DNA from: Rostrohypoxylon terebratum | Lineage: Eukaryota; Ascomycota; Sordariomycetes; Xylariales; Hypoxylaceae | Assembly (NCBI GenBank): GCA_022497145.1 | Contig: MU385870.1 | Coordinates: forward strand, 256,629 to 320,628 | Length of the DNA: 64,000 bases | Direction: 5' to 3' | Part shown: piece by piece, positions 1-9,838 of the stretch | How the letters are laid out: the number at the start of each line of letters is the position of its first letter | How positions within the stretch are numbered: position 1 is the stretch's first letter | The notes under the pieces: generated by a model | The model's input: only the letters and a program-made list of their open reading frames with translations | Database searches by the model: none | Told to the model about the DNA's origin: nothing | Program-made: the position numbers and the translations under genes

Positions 1-741
1 TTAAGAATCTTATCGGGCTCGGTTATGATTGCGACGTACCTGTATAGGGAGCATGTTGATGCGTTGATGCTATGCAGTACAGTGATTATGTTTCCCTTTC
101 TTTAGAATAAAAATAGGGTTAATATCGATGAGTCGAATTCAAGGCGTTGTCAAGCCTAATCCTACCGGCAATCCAACGGGAACCAAACGTTCGGACCGTC
201 AGTTGAAGCAGGATCAGAGCCAGAACCAGAAAAATGGAATTAGGTTTAAGCTGCTGGCGGACATAAATGAATGAATGAAATTGGGCTTGGCGAAAGTGGA
301 AAGTGGAAAGAAAATTCCGTCAAATTGGGTCGAGGATAAAGTTTGTTTGGAGAGGAACCCGAAGCGCTGGCTTCTAGCGCGAGGCAACTCGAGAGCGATG
401 CAGTTCGATCGGCAACCGATGACGGGTTCGACGGTGGTTGACTGACGACAAAACAACAGTTTTTTTAGTAGTATATTAGCGACACCTTTTCCCGGGGATT
501 TGTTCTCAGTGGTCCTTGGTCCTTGTTTCGTAGATTGGCCGGAAATCAACTCAAGTTTCGACGGTTCAGAATTATCATATACTTGAACCTTACCGACGAC
601 GAGGAAGTAAGGCTCGCAGAGCTGCGAATCTGGCGGGCCTTGGTTGAGTTTTTGTCGTTCAGGATGATCGAAAGTGTAATGTGTGTAAGAGGGAAGAGGA
701 AGAGAAGAGCCGGTCCGAGCAAGCAAAGAAGGGAGAGACCA

Positions 742-775
742 GCGTAGCGTCGTAGCGTCGTAGCGTCGTAGCGTG
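742..775. repeat. 8-bp tandem repeat
   Basis: Four consecutive copies of GTAGCGTC, the last ending in G instead of C. It is a minisatellite-like array in non-coding sequence. Confidence 0.85.
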
Positions 776-1190
776 GAAATGTGCAAATGTGGATTCTCCA
801 GTAGACTAAAGTGGGCTTAGTTTGGGAAATCAGAAAAGCGTGGGAGCCACTGAGAACCTTGGAAGCAATAGCAGCTGCCCCGAAAGTTGCTAGTCAGATT
901 TTTGGCAGATTGGGCGATAGCACGAGCAACTTGGCTGCTTGGGAACTGGGGGAGGGACTGAGAGAGGGACTTGGTAAGAGCAGGTAAAGAGCAAGGGAGA
1001 TGGGCTTGGGTTGACAGGGTATGCAAAGGTAGACATGGTAGACATGATGAGATTGGCCCGAGCAAATCAACCGGGGTGGTACGGGAAGGTTTAAAGTGGT
1101 AACCGGGATAGCAAAGTGGAGATTGATTGCGTCTGGTTCCCTACCTGTGGGTCGAGTCTCGCCAATGAGATTAATGCTCTAACAGGTTGG

Positions 1191-1240
1191 TGTGGGCTTG
1201 AGTGGGCTTGAGTGGGCTTGAGTGGATTTGAGTGGATAGA
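1191..1240. repeat. 10-bp tandem repeat
   Basis: Five copies of a decamer, consensus AGTGGGCTTG. The first copy starts TG, and the last two are degenerate (AGTGGATTTG and AGTGGATAGA). Confidence 0.85.
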
Positions 1241-1830
1241 CAACCCCAAATCCTTCCCTCGCTTGATCCATGTCTGGGAAAGTCATGCCCACAGTACGAT
1301 GTGTTCGATGTACTCACAGTGCATCGTGTATGGAAGCTGGGACCAATAGGACCAACACCCAAGTCCATGGGCAGGGATATGAGGAACTTTTTGGTCAAGC
1401 GGCTTGTATAAGAATGGAAGGTCCTCCACCCAATTTCACACCGGGCAGAAATCCCCGAAGGAACTTCCTTCCAGTCCCGCCTCCTTGGACCGGAGACGGT
1501 ATTAGGATATGTTGGGCATACTGTACATAGTATAATTACCATGTCTGCATGTATAATAATATGTATAATACTTCTGAGCCGTCATCCATCAGACATTATT
1601 TCTCTTTCATAGCCCTGGAGCTGATGTCTGGCTGATGGCTGATGGCTGACGGCTCATGGAACGTGCAGGACCGCTGGACCGTAGCGCTGCAGTGCAGTGC
1701 AATGTGTAAACCAGTGGAACCCAACCAGGCGGCTGACCAACCAGCTAGTCTTCCAAGAGCCAGGGTTTTTCATTCATCTGAAGATTCTGAACAGTTCGCA
1801 TCTTAGTGAACTTTTTGTCTTAGAAGAACA

Positions 1831-1918
1831 TAACTTTACCTAGCCACCAGCAGTCCTAGACAGTCCTGGACACCTGGGCAGTCCTGGAGCTTTGAAGCTT
1901 GGTGGCTAGGTAAGGTTA
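1831..1918. repeat. inverted repeat / potential hairpin
   Basis: The arm at 1831-1849 (TAACTTTACCTAGCCACCA) is the reverse complement of the arm at 1900-1918 with one mismatch. The 50-bp spacer carries three imperfect copies of a CAGTCCTGGA-like unit. This could be a cruciform, a transcribed hairpin or a fragment of a small transposon. Confidence 0.7.
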
Positions 1919-1972
1919 TTTGGTTGTTTGGTTGATTCTTGGTGACCTTTTTAGTGAATTTGATTTTGCTTA

Positions 1973-1992
1973 CCTAGGACCTAGGACCTAGG
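1973..1992. repeat. tandem CCTAGG palindrome
   Basis: Three CCTAGG palindromes separated by single A residues (CCTAGGACCTAGGACCTAGG). The identical 20-mer recurs at 42733-42752 and 58496-58515. Confidence 0.85.
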
Positions 1993-2286
1993 TTGATTAG
2001 CGGCAGGCGCCAAAATAGTAAACCCGTCCTGCCGTCCTCTCCCCATTTCCCACTAACCTAATAGTATTACTACCGAAATGGCGGGAGCAACCGACATTAC
2101 TATTACAGTACGCGAAAGCACAGACTAGTACCCTTTGAAGCCTAGTACTAATACGTACTACATACTCTGACTCGCGTAAATTCAAATGATGGATCCCATT
2201 CAACCCATTCAACCAAACCTATACCTAGCAAATCCCATACATCACATACATCACATACAGGTTCATGTACAAGCAACAATCCTACA

Positions 2287-2306
2287 TCTAGGACCTAGGA
2301 CCTAGG
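2287..2306. repeat. tandem CCTAGG palindrome (first base changed)
   Basis: Same array as at 1973 but beginning TCTAGG: three hexamer palindromes at 7-bp spacing. It lies 64 bp before a CTTAAG array of the same architecture. Confidence 0.8.
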
Positions 2307-2369
2307 TATTCAAATTATATAAATCTTTTATCCACGGAATCATCTACATACCTAACGTACGAGAGACAA

Positions 2370-2389
2370 CTTAAGACTTAAGACTTAAG
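2370..2389. repeat. tandem CTTAAG palindrome
   Basis: Three CTTAAG palindromes separated by single A residues. The architecture (hexamer palindrome, A spacer, 7-bp period) is the same as the CCTAGG arrays but the hexamer is different. Confidence 0.8.
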
Positions 2390-5300
2390 TACTATATTCA
2401 TTATATTTATTCATTTAATGAGCCGATGGAAACGAAGACAAATGTGTGGCTATCCTTACCTTCTGTGGATGATTATCAGACGCTGTTTGCTTCTTTTTTT
2501 CTTTCTTTCTTTTTTCTTTTTTTTCCCTTCTTCCCGGCTTGATTGAACCAAATCCTACGATTAGCGTGCCTCGCACGTACCCAGCCATGTTTGCGTGTAG
2601 ATCATGTTGGTAAAAAAGAAAAGAAATATCATTTATGACGAGTCGTTTCTTACAACAAAATACCTAGCAAGAACACAAGGATATATGCCTTGTGTAGAAG
2701 TAGGGAAATACTACCTATGTACGTACATAGTATGTAGGTAAGTATGGAAGTATTATCTCTCGTTCGTGATAATTCTTCATGGAATGATCCGGACCACGAG
2801 GTATCCATGCTGCCAGCCTGCCAAGTCCCTACTATAATACGTACCATGAAAATCATGAAACGGGGATACAATTTGCAGCTTCAGGTTTGGTATATTCCAA
2901 AATATAACTGTCTCTAAGTAACCTTTTTGGAAGCGATTTAATATGTATTGTACACAATGAACCAGTCAACGTAAACTTCCAAATATAGATCTCGTTATGA
3001 CAATTTGAATGACGTGTGTACTAGTACTACATAGTATTTGCTTTGTACGTAGTACGTACCTAGGCCCTAGGTCCGGTAGGTATTAGTTGGAACTCCAGTT
3101 GGAACTCCGAGGAGGTGTCGCACCAAACTTCAAGGTTGTCCTTCTCGTCTAATATCTTACAATCCTTGATACGGCGCCTGTTACTAGGCATGTATTATAC
3201 GTATATCTTAGCAAGCACGACTCATGTGTTTGTCACAGCTCACAGACGTTCCGGGCGATGTCGAGTATCCAGCCTACCAGCCAGCCAGCCTACCAGTTTG
3301 CCAAAAACGGGGCTATTCAAGTGGCCTATCGACTAACATGTGCAATCCATGATTCCAGGTATGTACGCGCCACCCAAAGCCTTCAAGCGTTGAGGGTCGA
3401 GTATCGAGTATCTAGGGTTCTCCTGCGCTACCTGGGTCCTGTGCTTCAGATCTTGTACCGTTGCACCCTCGGAGTTGCTACCGAGATGATCTCCTTTTTA
3501 CTTTGCTCAGTCACAAATCATCAGCTGTCATGCGCGGCGTCCCGATCAAAAGCCAAAATTGGCTCAATTCAAGCCTCTGACAATGCATCCGTCGCAATCG
3601 ATACGTACATAGTAGTAGTCGTTTTATGCAGCGTAAAATAGGTACGTGCCCGACAGTCAGGAACCAAGGCTATTATCGCGTAGTAGGCGCAATACTACGT
3701 AGTTGTAGGGTTTAGGGGGGTAAGGGGGTAGTGGGTTAGTGGGTAGGGGATGAGAAAACATACCTAATAGTATGTACCTAGGACTTAGGTCAACCTAGGT
3801 CCTACTATGTAGGTAGGTAAGCTTTAGACGGGCATCGACACCGATATTGAACTTTGAATTCGTTGGAAGCTACCGAGACGGTGTCTTGCTAAGTTCCAAT
3901 GACACGTTGGCAAGCGGCACTTAGAATGCACTCAACCTCATCTGATGTCAAGATGAGACGACATCTATCCCGTTGCCGGCATTTTACTTACGTTAACCTT
4001 GACCTTGGGAGAGCCGCCCCAAGAGTCCGGGGCAAACCAGAGACATCAACATCGCTGTTGGGATCGCTCGTTAGAATCTACCTAGTAGTTCGTCTATGAT
4101 CTATCCCTTAGTTCGTCCTATTATGTACCCTATTAGTATATACGATTATAGTTTCGATCAGGACTGCATCTAACATCGTGATAGGTTATGTCCAGATGAT
4201 CGCCTCACACACGTACGGCCGAAACCCTGTCGGTCCTTTCCACCGGGTATATGGGGTATATGTACATACCTACTGACTCGACAGCACCGTACAGCTAATC
4301 AGTAGACCAGTAAGATTGCTCGCCGTCCTACTATCCTGCAAAATCCGGCGTCCCAAAACGCCATAGAGCCCAAGCTAGCGGCACCGGTTGTCCCAGGCCC
4401 TTATGCTGTGTCTGCTTTCTGCCTACCTGGGTAGACATTCTCAGATCAGCTGGGACTGGTAATCGTTGACATAAGTACCTAGTTAAGTACTCATATCATT
4501 AAAATCATCAGCAAACCGAGATGGGTTTCTGTATGTCTCAAACAATCATTCCCAAGAGACAAGGTTATGCAGAAATACCGGTAGGTATTCACTAGGTTGG
4601 TATCTAAGACCACGTGTTAGCTGTCTCAAAGCATCCTTTCCGCTCCGAACCCAGCCGCGAAATGTCTACCATGTGCGCGTATGCCCTGTTAACCTAAGTG
4701 ACCAGCACGAAGCTCCGTCATGGACGACCGATAGAATGTCACTGGAAAAGTCAATATTGACGCATGGAATTATGAAAGACTACAGCTTCGCCTCGAACCA
4801 CCACCAGACGACGTTTATGAATTTTAGTACCTTACCTCCTTTCAATATCCATCATCGTGCCACGCCATCTAGGTTAGACTAATCTCATTCCAACTAAAAA
4901 AGACAAACCAGCCCGTGCTGTGTTATGAGCTCGTTATCATTCAGAAACACCTAGCGCTCTATGGCGTTCTGCCCTTACAAGAACTTACTTTACCTAGGGA
5001 GATGCTAAAAGAGTCAAGCGTGCTGATCTCTAACAGGAACTAAATTCCAACCAAGCGCTGATACATCTTACGAGAGACAGTAGCAATTTCATTCTAGCAA
5101 TAGAACTCCGGGCCGCCTGCGACTTGCACCGGCTACCTACATGAGATATTCACCTACCTAGATACAAGCGGGACAAATGAAATGACCATCATGACTGGTA
5201 ACCCTTTCTTGCCTGCGGTGTACCATCGTTCGCTTCTTTTCTGCGGCAGCGAGTTACTAATAGGATATATCGACTGTCCCGGGTTACCTGGTACAGTCTC

Positions 5301-6089
5301 GTCCACGACAGATGAGAGGATAACCGACTGTCCTTCGTCGTCTTACGTCAGTAAGATTCCGTCCGATAACTATCACAGCATCGAACATGCCGACTTGTCG
5401 TTGGCCACTCCATCCTATTTTGTACGCGAAAAGTAGAATTCTACGAGTTCTCGATACTCGATAGTGCCGGCATCGGTTGTGGCATTTCCAATACCAATTC
5501 TCTGTGCTCGTGCCCAGACCACCCTGCTTGATGTCCGAGATGCGGCACCACTACCAAGGTCGTTACACTAGATCACCTTCGCAATATCCATGTGAAAAGT
5601 GAAAAGTACGGAGTTCAAACCCTTACTTGACCTTGGAGAAGAAGTCTCGGGGCCGGCGTATTTTAAGATGCTTGACTGAATACATCGCCTTTTTACCCCA
5701 TGTTGCTCAGCCCAAATATGGAATGATCCGTCATTACCCTTATACCACTCGTCTACAAGGTGGAGGTCGAAGTCGTCCTGTCCCCCTGGCTATTTGCAGC
5801 TCTCAGGTCGCACGGCTATCTCGGTAGCCGAAACTAGTTCGTGACACGTTATTTTGGCGGTCAAAACATCACTCGCTTTCATTTCATCGTTAGACTCCAA
5901 TCATCAACTTGGGAAAGTCATCTCATAAAACTCCAGGCTACCGAGTACTCGACTAAGCTACTTTCGCTCCCCCTATGCCGATAGATTTAGCCAGTGCTCA
6001 ACGAGAACAACGGTGCATTGATTATGATAGTGTAACAAGTAATTTACTACACGCCTAGGCTCACTTCAAGTGATATCCATACAAACAGC

Positions 6090-6614
6090 TTAGATTTCTG
6101 CATGAGTCTTTATACCTGCCGGCTCAGGCAGGTAACAAGTAACCAACCCCTTCGAATCGATGTTTCGAAGCGGAGTCGAACCAACTCCCTCGTCCTGTGT
6201 CCAGTCCCTAAACATGTCCTCTCGATTTTCGCGTCTCTGACCCCTCGCGCCGAGCGTAATCCTCTTATCCATCGGCACTGGCCGGTGCTGCCAGTGATTT
6301 TCCTTTTTCCTGTCGTCCCTCGACCTCGGCATCAGCTGCTGTGGCCGCTCGAAAACCCGGTCGACCCATCTTTCAGGGGCCCGGACGGAGGACCTCATGC
6401 CACCCCCTCGATACCGCAGTAACTGTTGCCAACAGTGTGCGAGAACACAGACCAGCGCGAGGACGGTGATCACGCAGATGGTGGCCACGGCTATCGCCGT
6501 GATGAACGCCTTGGGGAAATTAGCCGGTACGGGTCGATCCGCGTCCTCTTGTTGTGCGCGACATTGCTTCACGAAGACGAGAACAGAGAGGACGATGGTG
6601 GGAAGTGACGCCAT
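6090..6614 (-). CDS. hypothetical small membrane or secreted protein
   Basis: A 174-residue single-exon frame that I do not recognise. The ATG at 6614 is chosen because it opens directly on a hydrophobic leader (residues 1-20, ending near CRAQQ) that looks like a signal peptide. A second hydrophobic stretch at about residues 34-58 looks like a membrane span, and the remaining C-terminal part is basic and hydrophilic. That predicts a small single-pass protein with a cytosolic tail. In-frame sequence continues upstream, so a longer start is possible but would bury the leader. It is the first plausible gene after 6 kb of empty sequence. It could be lineage-specific or a chance frame; the paired hydrophobic segments are the main support. 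Confidence 0.45.
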   Translation of the reverse strand: MASLPTIVLSVLVFVKQCRAQQEDADRPVPANFPKAFITAIAVATICVITVLALVCVLAHCWQQLLRYRGGGMRSSVRAPERWVDRVFERPQQLMPRSRDDRKKENHWQHRPVPMDKRITLGARGQRRENREDMFRDWTQDEGVGSTPLRNIDSKGLVTCYLPEPAGIKTHAEI

Positions 6615-7240
6615 CTTCGGGACTGACCGAAGTTGCAATAAGCTCTCAACAACAGTAGGAAGAGAATTATAGCACGTCAGCCTCGCAAGCTTGAGTGAAG
6701 GCGTCCGAGGCTGTTTTTGTTTTGGATAATGTGTGCCAAGGTAAGTATGAATGTAATTATTTCGACCGTAGCGTCTCATAGGAGAATATATCCAGGGAGA
6801 TAACCCACACGATATAGAACGAACGGAGCATCTCCTTCTTTTGAATTACCTCGTATTTCGTTTTTCTCCCCAGAGAATCGATCGATAAATGCTGGCTATA
6901 ACCGGATACGAGTCTGGAAACAGGATGATACCAAACCTAGTCGGTCATTTCAATATGCAGATTAAAGTCCGCAGGAGTTTAAATCAATGCAAGTTTATTC
7001 ATTCACGACTTTTCAAACTTACCTAGACTTATCTGATCGGCCCTCGGCACAGACAACTTCTGGGATCTTCCTCCAAAATCCAGAACTCTGTGCCTTCAAA
7101 ACAATCTCGAGTCATCCCATGGATACTCAGATCTAGTACTCTCCCTAAGGCGGATATCAGTGAGACAACACCCGTTCAGCATGAGGTGGATGGATATTCC
7201 CATAGAAGCTGCACAAAAAGGAGATGCGAAAATAAAGACT

Positions 7241-7351
7241 TGACAAGACGGGGATTCGAACCCCGGCCCCCTTCGGGAGTAGGATTCTCTTCAAAGAGAA
7301 CAAGAGATCTCCTCTTGAATCTACCGCCATAGACCGCTCGGCCATCTTGCC
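7241..7351 (-). tRNA. tRNA-Leu(CAA), intron-containing
   Basis: On the minus strand the acceptor arms are GGCAAGA and TCTTGTC with discriminator A. The T arm is CGGGG-TTCGAAT-CCCCG, the D arm is GCC...GGC, and a long variable arm (TCCC GAA GGGG) marks a class II tRNA. The anticodon context ATTCAAG gives CAA. About 27 nt downstream of the anticodon are extra and contain CTCTTG, which pairs with CAAGAG at the anticodon, the usual arrangement in nuclear pre-tRNA introns. Discriminator A fits leucine rather than serine. One A-C mismatch lies at the foot of the anticodon stem in my fold. Confidence 0.9.
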
Positions 7352-7888
7352 TTATTCGTCTTATGTAGTGCTTGTCCAGCAAGTCAACATGAACTACAAC
7401 TCCATCAATCTAGGTAGAAGAAGGAAAGATGAATTTTCCAATCCTAGCTTCGTTTGCAAATTCTCTCCTTGGTTGAAAAGTAGGAGACCCGCAGCACTAG
7501 GACATGGTATAGCCCTAGATAACCGAGAACAGAGCCTCAGTGGACCCAGGGATCACCACTTCCGCTGCTGTAGACAGCAATACGATTTCATGTTGATGAT
7601 ATGTTGATGATATGTTGAAATACTAGAACATCTATGAATAGCGAAGGTGAACTTACGTTGGATCTCCTAAAAACTTTCCGCGGGAATTATGAGTTTTTAT
7701 GTATAATACCTAGATAATAAAATGAGATAAATATAACATTTTCATTCGCGATATATAGGGTAAAGAAACGGAGCTATCTATACCAATGCATCTCAAATTA
7801 TCCTAAATTCACCGAGCCCAATACTACTTACTACTAGTTATATTCTCGTAATATGCCAGAACCGCATCTATAGATAGGTAGCTCTCTC

Positions 7889-7980
7889 TATAGCTGTAAT
7901 TTCACACTGCTTGTGAACACCACACCCATTTCATCAAAATAAATGAAAGTCGTAAGAATGGCCAGGGAGTTACAGCTATA
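7889..7980. repeat. short inverted repeat
   Basis: TATAGCTGTAA at 7889-7899 and its exact reverse complement at 7970-7980, 70 bp apart, lie between the two tRNA genes. It could be a small MITE relic or chance in AT-rich DNA. Confidence 0.4.
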
Positions 7981-8093
7981 ACGTGATGAAGCACCCATAC
8001 GACATACACGCATCATACCGTACGCCACGATACAGAAAAAAAGTCCACCAAAAAACAAATGAAATTAGATGAAAAAAAATGCAAAAAAATGTG

Positions 8094-8186
8094 TGCGGTG
8101 TGTGCGGATCGAACGCACGGCCTTCAGATTATATGATCCTAAAGTCGAACTTCAGTCTGACGCTCTCCCAGCTGAGCTAACCCCGC
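8094..8186 (-). tRNA. tRNA-Phe(GAA), intron-containing
   Basis: The minus strand reads GCGGGGT acceptor, a standard D arm (GCTC...GAGC), anticodon stem TCAGA, loop CTGAAGA with GAA, T arm GTGCG-TTCGATC-CGCAC, 3' acceptor ACACCGC and discriminator A. Mature length is 73 nt. A 20-nt intron follows position 37 and begins TTC, which can pair with the GAA anticodon. Acceptor position 5 (G) faces position 68 (A), a mismatch where C would be expected. Otherwise the cloverleaf is complete. Confidence 0.92.
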
Positions 8187-8817
8187 TTACATGAATATCT
8201 ATTCAAAAAGTTCCTATAATATACCTGCAAACAAGCACTGCTGAGCAAATGGTTAGACTGCCTCGCTAGTATAATGTGGGTTTACTAGTTCGGAGTTACT
8301 GAGTCATTGCATGATGTAAATATTCAAGGAGCGAGAAACTTTAAAACTGTGGACATCTGAGAACTTCAGATAAGAGGCAAGTATATATGTATAAACAGCG
8401 AGGGGTATTTTATTTTATCTCAACTACTGACACTACTATTAACTATTACCGGACAGAGCAGTCCTCTCCTCTCTCCAACTCCTGATTATTACCAAGGGTA
8501 TAATTCCGGGGCTCTTTCTCATCTAACCATCCAGCGTTTCATAACGAGCGAAGGGGGTATATATAAATGATATCGCGACCGTCCAAGATCCCAATTGAAT
8601 TAAGATCATACCAGATCGTTACAAGTTTTCGTGACGAGTCCATGGTCATCACATCGTAAAAGAGCGACAGGCCCAGCCTACCAATAATTGACGGGGAACG
8701 AGGTTGGGAGAAGTAAGGCGAGTATGCGGAAGGATCCGGCGACTTGCGGGAGACCTGCAATCGACGTTCAACGCGGGGCAAAGTCGCACGGCCTACCTAT
8801 ATTAATACTCGGTTCGT

Positions 8818-9838
8818 CTATGCGGCCTGCTCACCGATGACGGGTTGCGTCGGAGCGGTAGCCGTCTTCTCGGGGAATTCACCTCCCTGGTGGACACGGC
8901 CGTAGCGGGTGAAGGCGAGGTTCAGCTTGCCATAGTCCCAGTTGCGGGCGAGGAACAGGAATGTAAACGACAAGAAGGGAACTAGCAGGACATCCAAAAT
9001 ACCGAAGAAGATGTAAGCCGGCGTCACACCAATCTTGTTTCCGCCATCGGAAAGACCCCAGGCAATAGGATACAAGAGCCACAGAAGGTTGACCCATCCG
9101 GATAGAATAGTGTCTGCAACATCAACGTCAGTAAAGTCTGCTTTTATTCTTTTTTAAAATTTCCCGTTCTCGAAACGCTCGATGAAAGGGATGTAAGGGT
9201 AATGACGTACGGTCTCTAGCTACACCGACGCGCTTAGCAGCAGTCGAGCCACCCGCAAGAGTGCTGAATGCGAGAAGGGCCCAGGCCGTGGTGCCGAAGG
9301 CGTAGAAGCCCCATTTGTAGTTGGATGTCGTGAAGGCAGCAACGAGGTACGAAATGACCCTGGTATCGGTTAGCCAAATCCAGCATAAATGGGTCTATGG
9401 AATGTGGAATGCTCACCAGGTCCATGATAGAGCAACGTTATAGGTGATAGTCGCCCACGAGACGCCGCTCAATAAACCCAGAGCAATTGCAACGACCGGG
9501 TAGCTGACAACCCAGTTGACATATTCCGCCCAGAAGATTTGACGATCCCATGACTCGACAGGCTTGGAGTTGACAACGGGGATTACCACGTAGGCAAGAT
9601 CGGCAGCAATGGCGTAGTATGTGATAGAACCGACGAGGAGAGCAATCGTGAAGAGGTAGTGGAAGATCTTCTCACCAGATCTTGCTATAAAGCTCGTAGC
9701 AAAGAAGGCGATAAACGAGACGATGTAGACGGCCGTTACTGCCCATAGCCAGTCGCTCCCGTTCACGCTTAGCTCTTCATCCCCGCTCGGGGGGTTGATG
9801 TTGAGGGCATCATTCGTACGGTGTAATAGAATCGCCAT
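8818..9838 (-). CDS. opsin-related seven-helix membrane protein (HSP30/YRO2/MRH1-like, no retinal lysine)
   Basis: Three exons, 9417-9838, 9211-9359 and 8818-9113, give 288 residues with seven hydrophobic segments of the microbial rhodopsin fold. Aligned to bacteriorhodopsin, helix C (IFWAEYVNWVVSYP, residues 101-114) has Glu105 for Arg82, Asn108 for Asp85 and Ser112 for Thr89. Helix G (GILDVLLV) keeps Asp231 (Asp212) but has Val235 where the Schiff-base Lys216 should be. It should therefore not bind retinal covalently, and belongs with the fungal opsin-related proteins such as yeast HSP30, YRO2 and MRH1, which are plasma-membrane proteins linked to stress and to the proton pump. That role is family knowledge, not visible here. 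Both introns have GT/AG ends and the model keeps frame. The soluble tail is short and contains GEFPEKTATAPTQP. Confidence 0.88.

Larger units (their letters stand above)
1..6089. other. gene-poor intergenic region
   Basis: I see no convincing gene here. Open frames in both strands are short, lack recognisable domains, and the longest one (minus strand, about 214-786) runs through a tandem repeat and reads as low-quality sequence. The region holds short tandem repeats (742-775, 1191-1240), an 88-bp inverted repeat (1831-1918), and tandem CCTAGG or CTTAAG palindromes. Unannotated non-coding RNA cannot be excluded. Confidence 0.6.

Noticed and set aside
214..786. 190-residue minus-strand open frame
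   Set aside because: It crosses the GTAGCGTC repeat, has no domain or family signal, and its composition looks like chance reading of non-coding sequence.
3707..3755. G-rich stretch with TTAGGG-like pieces
   Set aside because: Only isolated, irregular GGGTTTAGGGGGG-type pieces, not a regular telomere array, and it lies inside the window with genes on only one side visible.
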